DNA from: Pseudoxanthomonas suwonensis
GTDB lineage: Bacteria; Pseudomonadota; Gammaproteobacteria; Xanthomonadales; Xanthomonadaceae
Assembly (NCBI RefSeq): GCF_010093235.1
Contig: NZ_PDWP01000013.1
Span: 1-64,000 of the forward strand
Reading direction: 5' to 3'
Length of the DNA stretch: 64,000 nt
Made by a program: the position numbers and the translations under genes. The notes under the pieces were generated by a model. The model did not search any database. It saw nothing but the letters and a program-made list of their open reading frames with translations, and had not been told where the DNA came from. Positions 28,234 through 38,247 of this stretch are shown piece after piece; position 1 is the first letter of the stretch; the number at the start of each line of letters is the position of its first letter.

Positions 28234-28981
28234 GCCCCGCGACCTGCGCGCGCAGCAGTACGCCTTCGCCGCGCACCTGCGCGACCCGGACGCCCATCCA
28301 CCACCGCCCGGCATCGAGGAGCGGCGGATGGCGGTATACCGGCGCCTGTTCCTCAACAACATCGCCCAGCTGCTCGGCAACGGTTTCCCGGTGGTCCGCC
28401 GCATCCTCGGCGCCGACGCCTGGATGGCCCTGGTGCGCCGCTTCCATGCGTTACCCCGCAGCCGCACGCCGCTGTTCCCGGAGATCGGCCGCGAGTTCGT
28501 CCGCTTCGTCCAGGAACATGCCGACGCCGGCGACCCGCCGTGGCTGGCCGAGCTGGCGCACTACGAATGGATCGAACTGGCCGTGCGCATCGACGACAGC
28601 CCGACGCCACCGCACGTGGCCGACGGCGACCTGCTGCGGGAGGTGCCGGTCCTGGCGCCCTGGATGCGCGCCCTCGCCTACGCCTGGCCGGTGCATGAGC
28701 TGGGCCCGGGCCACCTGCCCGCCCAGCCGCCACCGGGGCCGACCCTGCTGCTGGTCCGGCGCGCCCGCGATGGCCAGGCGCGTTCCGCCCGCCTCTCGGC
28801 ACCGGCATACCGGCTGCTGGAGCTGCTGGGCGAAGGCCGTCGCAGCGGCGGCGAATGCCTGCGGGTGCTGGCCGCCGAGGCCGGCGCTGCCGACGATCCG
28901 GGCTTCCTGGACCAGGGCGCGGGCCTGCTGGCCCGGATGCGTGCCGAGGGCACGGTGCTGGGCACCCGTCCCCGGGCCTGA
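28226..28981 (+). CDS. DUF2063 partner protein (HvfC/BufC/MbnC-like)
   Basis: A 251-residue protein. The N-terminal helical DUF2063 domain (about 1-105) contains [29 protein letters not shown] and [11 protein letters not shown]; the C-terminal part (about 140-250) resembles a winged-helix/RRE-like region. In characterised MNIO systems the partner binds the precursor leader or core and presents it to the DUF692 enzyme. The 8-bp overlap with the DUF692 gene indicates strict coupling. No DoxX-type gene (HvfD) follows; the next gene is rnt. Confidence 0.85.
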   Translation: MAEPRDLRAQQYAFAAHLRDPDAHPPPPGIEERRMAVYRRLFLNNIAQLLGNGFPVVRRILGADAWMALVRRFHALPRSRTPLFPEIGREFVRFVQEHADAGDPPWLAELAHYEWIELAVRIDDSPTPPHVADGDLLREVPVLAPWMRALAYAWPVHELGPGHLPAQPPPGPTLLLVRRARDGQARSARLSAPAYRLLELLGEGRRSGGECLRVLAAEAGAADDPGFLDQGAGLLARMRAEGTVLGTRPRA

Positions 28982-29028
28982 TGCCGCGGTTCATCGCCGC
29001 GCCCCCGGCGTGAAGTACCCTTGCCCGC

Positions 29029-29688
29029 ATGACTGAAAGCGATCTGGAAGCCCTGCACAAGGACGATCCCCCGGCTGGCCCGCCCGGCGCCATGGCCCGC
29101 CGCTTCCGTGGCTACCTGCCGGTGGTGGTGGACGTGGAGACCGGCGGCTTCGACTGGAACCGGCATGCGCTGCTGGAAATGGCCGCGGTGCCCATCGAGA
29201 TGGACGAGCAGGGCCTGCTGGTCCCCGGCAAGACCGCGGCCGCGCACTTCATTCCCGCGCCCGGCACCGAGATCGACCCCAAGTCGCTGGAAGTGACCGG
29301 CATCGTCCTGGACCATCCTTTCCGCCTGGCCAAGCCCGAGCGCGACGCGCTGGGCCACGTGTTCAACCAGGTCCGCGCCGCGGTGCGCAGGCACGGCTGC
29401 CAGCGCGCGATCCTGGTCGGCCACAACGCGCACTTCGACCTCAACTTCGTCAATGCCGCAGTGACCCGCAGCGGCCACAAGCGCAACCCGTTCCACCCCT
29501 TCAGCGTGTTCGACACCGTGACCCTGGCCGGAGTCGCCTACGGCCAGACCGTGCTGGCGCGGGCAATGCAGGCGGCTGGATTCGAGTGGGACGCGAAGGA
29601 GGCCCACTCGGCGGTATACGACGCCGAGCAGACCGCACGGCTGTTCTGCCGCATCGCCAACGCCTGGCCTTCGCCGCTACCGGGCTGA
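29029..29688 (+). CDS. rnt: ribonuclease T
   Basis: A 219-residue 3'-5' exonuclease of the DEDDh type that trims tRNA and other stable RNA 3' ends. Motifs: [10 protein letters not shown] (Exo I, D and E), [10 protein letters not shown] (Exo II, D), and [11 protein letters not shown] (Exo III, H and D). Ends after about 210 residues as in E. coli RNase T (215). It starts 47 bp after the DUF2063 gene; the pairing may be accidental. Confidence 0.95.
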   Translation: MTESDLEALHKDDPPAGPPGAMARRFRGYLPVVVDVETGGFDWNRHALLEMAAVPIEMDEQGLLVPGKTAAAHFIPAPGTEIDPKSLEVTGIVLDHPFRLAKPERDALGHVFNQVRAAVRRHGCQRAILVGHNAHFDLNFVNAAVTRSGHKRNPFHPFSVFDTVTLAGVAYGQTVLARAMQAAGFEWDAKEAHSAVYDAEQTARLFCRIANAWPSPLPG

Positions 29689-29711
29689 GCCCGCGGCGGC
29701 GACGCCGGGGT

Positions 29712-32025
29712 TCAGCCGATCTGCAGGCGGTCGCGGCCGGCGCCCTTGGCCCGGTACAGCGCCGCGTCGGCGCGCCGGTAGAGGTCTTCCCGGCTCTCGC
29801 CCGGGCGCAGCGCGACCAGGCCCAGGCTGAAGGTCACCTCCAGGTCGTCCAGTCCGGCCCATGGGCGGTGCCCGCGGATCCGCGCCTGCAGCCGCTCACA
29901 GGCAAGCTGTGCCTCTTCCAGCAGCGTGTCCGGCATCAGCAGCGCGAACTCCTCGCCGCCCAGGCGCGCCACCAGGTCCGAGCCACGGCGCTGGCTTTCC
30001 AGCAGCTGTCCGACTTCGCGCAGCACCTGGTCTCCCACGGCATGGGAGAAGGTGTCGTTGATCCGCTTGAAATGGTCGATGTCCAGCAGCGCCAGGCACA
30101 GCGGGTGCGCACCCCGCCCGGCCAGGGCCAGGTCGCGGGCCAGGGTCTCCTCGAACTGGCGCCGGTTGGGCAGGCCGGTGAGCGCATCCTCGCGTGCCTG
30201 GCGCGCGTAGGCCTCGGCCTGGTCGCGCAGCTGATCCAGCAGCCCCGCGCGTTCGCGGTCTATCTCCTGAAGCCGCTGCGCCTGCACCCGCAGGTCGGCG
30301 GTGCGCGCATCGACCTGCGCGGCCAAGCGCCGGTTGCTGGCCTCGTAGCGGTGCACCCGGTAGCGGTACAGCCCGTACAGCAGCAGCAGTACCGCCAGCA
30401 CCGCGCCGCAGCGCACGTCGCCCCGCTGCCACCACAGCGGCCGTACCTCGAACGACCAGCGTGCCGGCTCGGCGCTCCACGCGCCGCCCGGATGCGCGGC
30501 CTGGATCTCCAGGGTGTAACGCCCCGGCGGCAGGCCGATGAACTCCACGTTGCGGCGCGTGCCACGTTCGACCCAGGCATCGTCCAGGCCACGCAACCGG
30601 GTGCGATAGCGGATGCGTTCCGGCAGCAGGTAGCTGAGACCGGCATAGCTGACCGCCAGCCGCGTCCGGCCCGGCAGCGCACCAGTGCTGCGCCAGTCCA
30701 AGGCCTGTCCGTCGAGCGCGACCGATTCGATCACCGGTGGCGGCGGCGACCGGTGGCCGTAGCGCCCGAGGCGTGCGGGATCGATCCTGGCCACCCCGCC
30801 TGCGGTGGTGATCCAGATGCTGCCGTCGCGCCTGCGCAGGGCCGACGGCGAGGAACTGCCGTTGCCCTGCGAACTGGGCATGCCATCGATCTCGGCGTAC
30901 TGCGTTACCGGCAGCCGGCCGTCGCCCCTGCCGTCAGCCGCGCGGTCCAGCGCCGCCAGCGGGATGCGCAGCACGCCGCGGTTGCTGCTCACCCAGGCGT
31001 TGCCCGCATCGTCAGGCACCAGGTTGAGGACCGTGTCCACCGGCAGGCCGCATTCCAGCCCAACCCTCGCCAGGTGCCCGCCGCGGATGCGGAACAGGCC
31101 GCGGTCGGTAGCGATCCACAACGCATCCCCCACCACCTGGAAGCCGAACACGGTGCGCGGATCCCCGCCGGCGCTTTCGAACCGCACCGGCTCCACCGTC
31201 CCGTCGGGACGCAGCACGCTGGCGCCCTCGACCGAACCGATCCACAGGTCGCCACCAATCGACGCGAGCGCGGTCACCAGGCCCTGGGGCATGCCCGCGC
31301 CCGGTGGCGCCGGCCGCACGCCCCGGCCGTCGATCACGACCCCCCCGCGGCGCGTGCCGACCCATACCCGCTGGGCTTCGTCCACCGCGATCGCGCGCAC
31401 TGCCGATCCAGATGTCGTCCGCCGCATCGATGGCCATGCGCGGATAGCTGGCCGGCAACGGGATGCCCGGCGGCGGCGCGATGTAGTCCAGGCGCCCGTC
31501 CGGATGCACGCAGCCCAGGCCGTGGTTCTCGAACAGCAGCCACAGCCGGCCGGCACCGTCCATCGCCATGTAGTGGACCAGGGCGCGCGGCCATGCCTGC
31601 GGACGTTCCAGGTACTCCCAGCGGCCGTTCTCGTACCTGCCGAGGTTGCCGCGCGAATCGCTGAGCCACAGCCGCCCCCGGGGATCCACGTACAGCGCAC
31701 CGACGCCGTTGTCGCGCAGGCCCGGGGCCGTGCCACGGCTGAAGGTGGTGAAGTCGACGCCGTTGTAGCGGACCACGCCTTCCCACGTGGCGAACCAGAG
31801 GTAACCGTCCGGGGTCTGGGCCGTGTCGCGCATCGAGTTGTGCGGCAGGCCGTTGCGCGTCGTCCATGCATCGACCGCATAGTCGCGCAGCGGTGGCGGA
31901 CCCGGCTGGGCGGCCAGCGCCAGCGCCGCCTGGGTCCACAACAGCAGGCACAGGCACAGGCCATGCGCGACGCGCCGCCAGGGCCGGCGCGCAGGCGCCA
32001 GCCCGTGGTGCTCCGGGTACTGCAC
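29712..32025 (-). pseudogene. two-component-propeller GGDEF diguanylate cyclase, frameshifted
   Basis: Intended product: an exported sensor with a Reg_prop beta-propeller, a Y_Y_Y domain, one membrane helix and a cytoplasmic GGDEF domain that makes c-di-GMP. The N-terminal half begins at the GTG at 32025 (GGAG six bases before it) with a signal peptide and propeller blades as far as DDIWIGS near 31400. The rest (31400-29712) is in another frame, resuming at VRAIAVDEAQRVWVGT and reading through a membrane helix near 30370 to the GGDEF domain (LVARLGGEEF, with an RGSD inhibitory site five residues upstream). About one blade's worth of linker seems missing at the junction, so a real deletion is more likely than a one-base error. 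Neither half alone should be functional as a sensor. Confidence 0.8.
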
Positions 32026-32048
32026 GTACTTCTCCTGCCTGCTGTTCC

Positions 32049-32795
32049 TCAGCCGCCGCGCTGGCGGACCGCCTCGAACAGGCAGATGCCGGCGGCGACC
32101 GACACGTTGAGGCTCTCCACGTCGCCCGGCATGGGGATGCGCACCAGGCCGTCGCAGGTCTCGCGGGTGAGCCGGCGCAGGCCATCGGCCTCGCCGCCCA
32201 GGACCAGGGCGACATTGCCCTTGAGGTCCACGCCGTACAGGGTCTCGTCGACCTCGCCGGCCAGGCCATAGATCCACACGCCCTGCTTCTGCAGCTCGCG
32301 CAGGGTGCGGGCCAGGTTGGTGACCTGCACCACCGGCAGGCGGTCGGCGGCGCCGGCCGAGGTCTTGCGCACGGTGGCGTTCACCGGCGCGGACTTGTCC
32401 TTGGGGATGACCACGGCGGTGGCGCCGGCGGCCAGCGCGCTGCGCAGGCAGGCACCGAGGGTGTGCGGGTCCTGCACCCCGTCCAGCACCAGCAGCAGCG
32501 CCTTGCCATCGGCCTGCTCGACCAGCCCGGCCAGGTCGCCCTCGTCCCAGGTCTTCGCCGCGGCGTAGCGGGCGGCCACGCCCTGGTGGCGGACATTGCC
32601 GCCGATGCCGTCCAGGGCCTGGGTGGCGACCTTGCGCACCTCGATCCCGTAGCGGCGGGCCTGCTCCTCGATCTCGACCAGGCGCGGATTGCGCGCACCG
32701 GAATCGACCAGGACCTCGCGCACGTGCTCCGCGTCGTTCTCGATGGCGGAGGCCACGGCGTTGACGCCCACCACCCACTGGTTCTGCTTGCTCAT
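32049..32795 (-). CDS. rlmB: 23S rRNA (guanosine-2251-2'-O)-methyltransferase
   Basis: A 248-residue SpoU/TrmH-class SPOUT methyltransferase. The N-terminal substrate-binding domain (WVVGVNAVASAIE) is followed by the knot domain with its three motifs: LVLDGVQDPHTLGACLRSA near 100-118, ALVLGGEADGLRRLT near 195-209 and IPMPGDVESLNVSVAAGICLFE near 219-240. It methylates the peptidyl-transferase P-loop. A GATAAT -10 lies 31 to 36 bp upstream. Next on the same strand is the propeller-GGDEF gene. Confidence 0.95.
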   Translation of the reverse strand: MSKQNQWVVGVNAVASAIENDAEHVREVLVDSGARNPRLVEIEEQARRYGIEVRKVATQALDGIGGNVRHQGVAARYAAAKTWDEGDLAGLVEQADGKALLLVLDGVQDPHTLGACLRSALAAGATAVVIPKDKSAPVNATVRKTSAGAADRLPVVQVTNLARTLRELQKQGVWIYGLAGEVDETLYGVDLKGNVALVLGGEADGLRRLTRETCDGLVRIPMPGDVESLNVSVAAGICLFEAVRQRGG

Positions 32796-32825
32796 CTACT
32801 GCGCGGCCACGTAAGGAAGGCCGGC

Positions 32826-32831
32826 ATTATC
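32826..32831 (-). promoter_or_regulatory. -10 element of rlmB
   Basis: On the minus strand TGC-GATAAT, 31 bp before the ATG, resembling an extended -10. No strong -35. Confidence 0.45.
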
Positions 32832-32870
32832 GCACTCCGTCGCCATCCCCGGCGGCGCGGGCCTTCACCC

Positions 32871-33347
32871 CTACGGCGGCCACTCGGCGGTGTCGTGGTC
32901 CGGGTGCTGGCGCGAGACCACCCGTGCCAGGTACGACCCCGGCTCCTGCCCCGTGGGACGCCCCGGCAGCGCGGCCAGGTGGTCGGTGAACGGCAGCTTC
33001 GACTCGGTCCCGTACTGGATCGACGGCGGCAGCGCGGCCGGATCGTCGAACGCGCCGTGGGCCAGGGCGATGCCGTCCGGCCACTCGTAGCTCAACGGCG
33101 TGCCGCAGGCGGCGCAGAATCCGCGCCGCACCACGTTGGAGGACTGGAAGTACGCCGGCGCGCCGCGGGTCCATTCCAGCCGCGCCCCGCCGATTTCCAC
33201 CAGCGGGGCGAAGTAGCCGCCGAAGGCCTTCTGGCACATCCGGCAGTGGCAGATCGAGGCCGCGTCCGGCGCGCCCTCCAGGCGGAAGCGCACCGCCCCG
33301 CACTGGCAGCCTCCGGTACGCACCTGGTGGTCAGCGACCTGGTCCAT
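32871..33347 (-). CDS. GFA-family (CENP-V/GFA domain) zinc protein
   Basis: A 158-residue protein of the glutathione-dependent formaldehyde-activating family fold. Zinc cysteines are GGCQCGAVRF near 13-22, CHCRMCQKAFGG near 34-45 and FCAACGTPL near 79-87. Many family members are not true GFA enzymes, so activity is unknown. ATG at 33347 has GAGG upstream and starts 11 bp after the rnr stop; the two may share a message. Confidence 0.85.
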   Translation of the reverse strand: MDQVADHQVRTGGCQCGAVRFRLEGAPDAASICHCRMCQKAFGGYFAPLVEIGGARLEWTRGAPAYFQSSNVVRRGFCAACGTPLSYEWPDGIALAHGAFDDPAALPPSIQYGTESKLPFTDHLAALPGRPTGQEPGSYLARVVSRQHPDHDTAEWPP

Positions 33348-33357
33348 TGCCGGTTCC

Positions 33358-35814
33358 TCAATACTTCCGCTTGGTCTTCCTCGCCGGCTGGCCGCGCGGT
33401 GGCAGCGGTGGCAGCCCGGCATCGGCATCGTCCGCGACCAGGCGGAAATCGATCTTGCGATCTTCCATGCTGGCCTTGAGGACCACGATCCGCACCCGGT
33501 CGCCGAGGCGGAATTCCAGCCCGCGGCGTTCGCCGATGAGCATCTTCCGGATCGGGTCGAACTGGTAGTAGTCATGCGGCAGCTGGGTGACGTGGACCAG
33601 GCCGTTGACCTTGGACTGGTCAAGCTCCACGAACAGGCCGAAGCTGGTCACGCCGCTGACCACGCCGTCGAACTGGCCGCCGACGTGCTTCTCCATCCAC
33701 GCCGCGCGGTAGCGCTCGTCGACCTCGCGCTCGGCCTCGTCGGCGCGGCGCTCGCGCTCGGAGCACTGCAGCGCCAGCCCGGCCATGTCGCGGGCCGAGT
33801 ACTGGTAGGCCTCGGGCTTGCCGCGCCTGAGCGCGTGCTTGATCGCACGGTGCACCAGCAGGTCCGGATAGCGCCGGATCGGCGAGGTGAAGTGGGCGTA
33901 GGCCTCCAGCGCCAGGCCGAAGTGGCCGGCGTTGTCCGGCGAGTAGATCGCCAGGCTCTGGCTGCGCAGCAGCACCGACTCCAGCAGGGTGGCGTCGGCG
34001 CGGTCGCGCACCTTCTTCAGCAGGCGGGTGAAGTCGCCCGGCACGACCTTGCTCCACGGCGGCAGGGCCAGGCCGAACTCCTTGAGGAACTCCAGGAGGT
34101 CGGCGTACTTGGATTCCGGCGGCTTCTCGTGGATGCGGAACGGCGCCGGGATCCGGGTCTTGAGCAGGTAGCGCGCGGCCTCGACGTTGGCCGCGATCAT
34201 GCACTCCTCGATCAGCTTGTGCGCGTCGTTGCGCGGCAGCATGCCGGCCTGGGTGACCTCGCCGCGGTTGTCGAGCACGAAGCGCACTTCGCTGCTCTCG
34301 AACTCGATCGCGCCGCGCCGGGCGCGGGCCGCGGCCAGCACCTGGTACAGCTGGTGCAGGCGCTCGACCTGCGGCATCAGCCCGCCGATCTGCGCCCTGG
34401 CCTCGGCATCGTCCTCGCCCACCGCCTTCCACACCTGGGTGTAGGTCAGGCGCGCGTGCGAGTTCATCACCGCCTCGTAGAACCTCGAACGCACCACTTC
34501 GCCATCGTGGTCGACCTGCATGTCGCACACGAAGCACATGCGGTCGACCTTCGGGTTCAGCGAGCAGATGCCGTTGGACAGGGTCTCCGGCAGCATCGGC
34601 ACCACGAAGCCCGGGAAGTACACCGAGGTCGCGCGCTTCTGCGCCTCGTCGTCCAGCGGGGTGCCGGGGCGCACGTAATGGGAGACGTCGGCGATCGCCA
34701 CCACCAGGCGGAAACCCTGGCGGTTGGGCTCGCAGTACACCGCGTCGTCGAAGTCCTTGGCGTCCTCGCCGTCGATGGTCACCAGCGGCAGCTCGCGCAG
34801 GTCCACGCGCTCGCCGATCATCGACGGCTCGACCACCAGCGGGACCGCGGTGGCCTCGTCCAGCACCTCCGGCGGGAACTCGTGCGGCAGGTTGTGGGAG
34901 TGGATCGCGGTCTCGACCACCAGCGAAGGGGTCAGGCTGTCGCCCAGCACCGCCACCACCTTGCCGATCGGCGGACGCCGGGTATCCGGCGGGGCCACGA
35001 TCTCGCACACCACCAGCTGGCCCTCGCGCGCACCGCAGGTGGCGTCGGGCGGGATGTGCAGGTTGCGCTGCATGCGGCGGTCGTCGGGGATGACGAAGCT
35101 GATGCCGGCCTCGCTGCCGAAGCGGCCGACCAGCCGGTGCACGCCGCGCTCGAGCACGCGGGCGATGCTTCCCTCGCGGCGGCCGCGGCGGTCGATGCCG
35201 GTGACGTTGGCCAGGGCGCGGTCGCCATGCATGACCTTGCGCATCTCGTACGGCGGCAGGAACAGGTCGTCGCCGCCGCCCGCGTCGGGCCGCAGGAAGC
35301 CGAAGCCCTCCGGGTTGGCGATGACCACGCCGGGGATCAGGTTGGTCTGCTCCAGCGGGGCGAAGCCGCCGCGGCGGTTCTGCACCAGCTGGCCGTCGCG
35401 GACCATCGCGCCCAGGCGCTTGCCCAGCGCATCGAAGCGCTCGGGCTCGTGCAGGTCCAGCAGGGCCGCGAGCTGCTCCGCGGTCTGCGGGCCCTCGGCC
35501 TCCTCCAGCGTCGCCAGGATGGCCTCGCGGCTGGGGATCGGATTCTCGTAGCGCTGGGCTTCGCGTGCCGCGAACGGATCGGCGACCGCGGGCGCCGGGA
35601 GATTGCGGCGCGGAGAGCGGGATGCGGGTGCATTGCCGCTGCCGCTCCGGGCTGCCTGGCGGCTGGCCGGCGCGGGCTCCGGCATCCATGGGGGCAGCTT
35701 GCCTGGCTGGCGCTTGCCGCCGCCCTTGCCCCCTGCACTGCTTCCCGCACCCTTCCCTGCGCCGGCGCCACCGGCTCCCTTGCGGCTGCTGCCGCGACTT
35801 CCAGTCTTGTTCAT
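33358..35814 (-). CDS. rnr: ribonuclease R
   Basis: An 818-residue 3'-5' exoribonuclease able to digest structured RNA. After a Gly/Lys/Arg-rich disordered N-terminus (about 1-90) come the winged-helix (90-150), two cold-shock domains, the RNB catalytic domain (about 300-640; DGEDAKDFDDAVYC holds the active Asps and HFTSPIRRYPDLLVHR is typical) and an S1 domain with a basic end (KTKRKY). RNB and S1 spacing agrees with RNase R, not RNase II. It is followed closely by the GFA gene; a divergent tRNA-Leu lies upstream. Confidence 0.95.
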   Translation of the reverse strand: MNKTGSRGSSRKGAGGAGAGKGAGSSAGGKGGGKRQPGKLPPWMPEPAPASRQAARSGSGNAPASRSPRRNLPAPAVADPFAAREAQRYENPIPSREAILATLEEAEGPQTAEQLAALLDLHEPERFDALGKRLGAMVRDGQLVQNRRGGFAPLEQTNLIPGVVIANPEGFGFLRPDAGGGDDLFLPPYEMRKVMHGDRALANVTGIDRRGRREGSIARVLERGVHRLVGRFGSEAGISFVIPDDRRMQRNLHIPPDATCGAREGQLVVCEIVAPPDTRRPPIGKVVAVLGDSLTPSLVVETAIHSHNLPHEFPPEVLDEATAVPLVVEPSMIGERVDLRELPLVTIDGEDAKDFDDAVYCEPNRQGFRLVVAIADVSHYVRPGTPLDDEAQKRATSVYFPGFVVPMLPETLSNGICSLNPKVDRMCFVCDMQVDHDGEVVRSRFYEAVMNSHARLTYTQVWKAVGEDDAEARAQIGGLMPQVERLHQLYQVLAAARARRGAIEFESSEVRFVLDNRGEVTQAGMLPRNDAHKLIEECMIAANVEAARYLLKTRIPAPFRIHEKPPESKYADLLEFLKEFGLALPPWSKVVPGDFTRLLKKVRDRADATLLESVLLRSQSLAIYSPDNAGHFGLALEAYAHFTSPIRRYPDLLVHRAIKHALRRGKPEAYQYSARDMAGLALQCSERERRADEAEREVDERYRAAWMEKHVGGQFDGVVSGVTSFGLFVELDQSKVNGLVHVTQLPHDYYQFDPIRKMLIGERRGLEFRLGDRVRIVVLKASMEDRKIDFRLVADDADAGLPPLPPRGQPARKTKRKY

Positions 35815-35881
35815 GGGCCGATCCTACACCCGGCCTGCTGTACCGCCCGTGGGGCCGCCGTGACGTTCTGTAAACGAACCG

Positions 35882-35910
35882 TTGACATTGTCCGCGGGCA
35901 CCCCCAGAAT
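35882..35910 (+). promoter_or_regulatory. promoter of the first tRNA-Leu
   Basis: TTGACA (35882-35887), 17-bp spacer, CAGAAT (35905-35910). Transcription would begin about 8 bp before the tRNA. Confidence 0.7.
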
Positions 35911-35924
35911 GCGCCGCCTCACCT

Positions 35925-36009
<85 letters not shown>

Positions 36010-36031
36010 GACACCGGCCTTCGGGCCACAC

Positions 36032-36059
36032 AAAAAACCCCGCTCCGGCGGGGTTTTTT
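36032..36059 (+). terminator. intrinsic terminator after the first tRNA-Leu
   Basis: Perfect stem AAAAAACCCCGC/GCGGGGTTTTTT around TCCG, with the T6 run inside the 3' arm. Symmetric, so it could work in either direction. Confidence 0.9.
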
Positions 36060-36101
36060 GCGTCCGGGGATTCCATCCGCTCCGGCAACCGGACCGGACT
36101 G

Positions 36102-36130
36102 TTGACAGCCACGACCGCCTCCCGGAAAAT
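36102..36130 (+). promoter_or_regulatory. promoter of the second tRNA-Leu
   Basis: TTGACA (36102-36107), 17-bp spacer, GAAAAT (36125-36130), the same architecture as the first copy though the spacer sequence differs. Confidence 0.7.
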
Positions 36131-36144
36131 TGCCGGTCTGCGCC

Positions 36145-36229
<85 letters not shown>

Positions 36230-36258
36230 ATGGCGCAGCGGCCGCACGGCCACCGATG

Positions 36259-36282
36259 AACCTCGCTCCGGCGAGGTTTTTT
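36259..36282 (+). terminator. intrinsic terminator after the second tRNA-Leu
   Basis: Stem AACCTCGC/GCGAGGTT with loop TCCG, followed by a T-run to 36282. Confidence 0.88.
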
Positions 36283-36365
36283 CGTATCCGGGCCCGCGAT
36301 TGGCGGGCATCACCATGTCCTCGCATCCGTCTGGCAGGATCCGGGGCTGGGAGGGGCGCATCGGC

Positions 36366-38183
36366 ATGGACCCACAACAGATCGTGTTCCTGGTGATCCT
36401 CGGCGGCGCCCTGGCCCTGTTCGTCAGCGGGCGCATGCGCGTGGACCTGGTGGCGATGCTGGCCCTGCTGGCGCTGGCGTTCACCGGCATCCTCGATCCG
36501 CGCCAGGCCCTGGCCGGCTTCTCCAGCGAGCCGGCGATCATCGTGGTGTCCGTGTTCGTGCTTTCGGCCGGGCTCTCGGCCACCGGCATCACCGACCGCA
36601 TCGGCGTGGCGATCGGGCGGGCCGCCGGCGGCAGCGAGTGGCGCACGATCGCCGTGGTCATGCCGGCGACGGCCGTACTGGCCGCGTTCTCGCACCACGT
36701 CATGGTCACCGCGATGATGCTGCCGATCCTGATGCGCCTGGCGCGGGAGCGGCAGCTGGCGGCCTCGCGCCTGCTGATGCCCATGTCGCTGGCGGCCTCG
36801 CTCGGCACCACGCTCACCCTTTTCAGCGCGCCGGCGTTCCTGCTGGCCAGCGACCTGCTGCGCCGGGCCGGCGGCGAAGGCCTGGACATCCTTGCCATCA
36901 CTCCGATCGGCGCGGTGCTGGTCGTGCTGGGCACGGCCTACATGCTGCTGGCGCGCTGGCTGTTGCCGCGCCGCCAGGGCGAGGCTCCGCAGGGCGACTA
37001 CATGCGCCTGGAGCGCTACTACACCGAGCTGCTGGTGGAGGATGGCTCGCCCTGGGTCGGGCGCACCCGGCGCGAATTCGACGAGGCATTCGACGGACGC
37101 CTGCAGGTGGTGGACTGGCTGCGCCACGGCATGCGCCGGCGCCGCCAGTCCGGCGACAGCCCCCTGGCCGCCGGCGACGTGCTGCTGGTACGCGCGTCGC
37201 CGGACGAGATCGCCTCGATCAAGGACGAACCGGGCCTGGTCCTGCACGCGGTGGCCAAGTACGGCGACAGCCCGCGCCAGGGCGGCCAGGCCGAGCTGCT
37301 GGGCGATGAGCAGCTGGTGCAGGCGGTGGTCGCGCCGCATTCGGAATTCGTCGGACGCAGCGTGGCCGACATCGACTTCCTGCGCACCCTGGGCGTGGTC
37401 GTGGTCGGCCTGTGGCGCCGCGAAGGCTGGCTGCACGGCGAGCTGTCGGAGATGCGCCTGGAAGAAGGCGACCTGCTGGTGCTGTGGGGCCGCGAACCGG
37501 ACATCCGCCCGCTGGCCTCCCACCACGGCTTCATGATGCTGATGCCGTTCCAGGGTCGCGGCCAGGCCCGCCGCCGCGCGCCGGTGGCCCTGGCGATCAT
37601 GGCCGCCACCGTGGCGGCAGCGGCCACCGGGCTGCTGGCGCCGCAGATCGCCTTCCTTGCCGGCGCGGTGGCCATGGTCCTGTGCCGCTGCGTGCCGGTG
37701 GAGGAGGCCTACCAGCAGGTCGACGTGCGCATCTACGTGATGATCGCCGGTGTGATCCCGCTGGGCATCGCCATGGAGCAGACCGGCACCGCCCAGGCCG
37801 TGGCCGACCTGCTGATGGCGCATGCCGCGCAGTGGCCGGTGTTCGTGCTGCTGCTGGTGATGTTCGGGACCGCGGCCCTGCTGACCCAGATCCTGTCCGA
37901 CGCCGCCACCACCGTGCTGCTGGCGCCGATCGTGCTGGCGGTGGCCGAGGCCCTGGGCCTGCCCCCGGCGCCGTTCGTGGTGTGCACCGCGATGGGCGCG
38001 GTGGCCTCGTTCCTGACCCCGATCGGCCACCACGGCAACCTGCTGATCCTCAACCCCGGCCGCTATACCTTCGGCGACTTCCTCCGGGTGGGCGTACCGC
38101 TGACCGTGCTGATCGGCCTGGCCACCGTCTGGATGGCCCGGGCGCTGTGGCTGGGCGGCCCGCTGTGGCCGTCCCTGCCCTGA
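36366..38183 (+). CDS. SLC13-family permease with two TrkA_C (RCK_C) domains
   Basis: A 605-residue transporter. About ten membrane helices in two blocks (residues about 5-190 and 400-605) enclose two soluble RCK_C domains (about 205-290 and 300-385: [20 protein letters not shown] and [19 protein letters not shown]). This DASS/CitT-like layout is common for sodium-coupled anion permeases, and the RCK_C domains may sense a ligand. Substrate is unknown; sulfate or dicarboxylates are candidates. ATG at 36366 has GGGAGGGG upstream, preferred over GTG/ATG codons farther back. Confidence 0.82.
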   Translation: MDPQQIVFLVILGGALALFVSGRMRVDLVAMLALLALAFTGILDPRQALAGFSSEPAIIVVSVFVLSAGLSATGITDRIGVAIGRAAGGSEWRTIAVVMPATAVLAAFSHHVMVTAMMLPILMRLARERQLAASRLLMPMSLAASLGTTLTLFSAPAFLLASDLLRRAGGEGLDILAITPIGAVLVVLGTAYMLLARWLLPRRQGEAPQGDYMRLERYYTELLVEDGSPWVGRTRREFDEAFDGRLQVVDWLRHGMRRRRQSGDSPLAAGDVLLVRASPDEIASIKDEPGLVLHAVAKYGDSPRQGGQAELLGDEQLVQAVVAPHSEFVGRSVADIDFLRTLGVVVVGLWRREGWLHGELSEMRLEEGDLLVLWGREPDIRPLASHHGFMMLMPFQGRGQARRRAPVALAIMAATVAAAATGLLAPQIAFLAGAVAMVLCRCVPVEEAYQQVDVRIYVMIAGVIPLGIAMEQTGTAQAVADLLMAHAAQWPVFVLLLVMFGTAALLTQILSDAATTVLLAPIVLAVAEALGLPPAPFVVCTAMGAVASFLTPIGHHGNLLILNPGRYTFGDFLRVGVPLTVLIGLATVWMARALWLGGPLWPSLP

Positions 38184-38212
38184 CGGGCGGGCGCCGGGCG
38201 GCGGCACGCGGG

Positions 38213-38218
38213 TAGAAT
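38213..38218 (+). promoter_or_regulatory. possible -10 element of parC
   Basis: TAGAAT 30 bp before the parC start, a motif also seen before pyrH here. The -35 position is GC-rich and unclear. Confidence 0.4.
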
Positions 38219-38247
38219 CGCGTTCCTGTCCCGCAGCTGTGCCCGCA

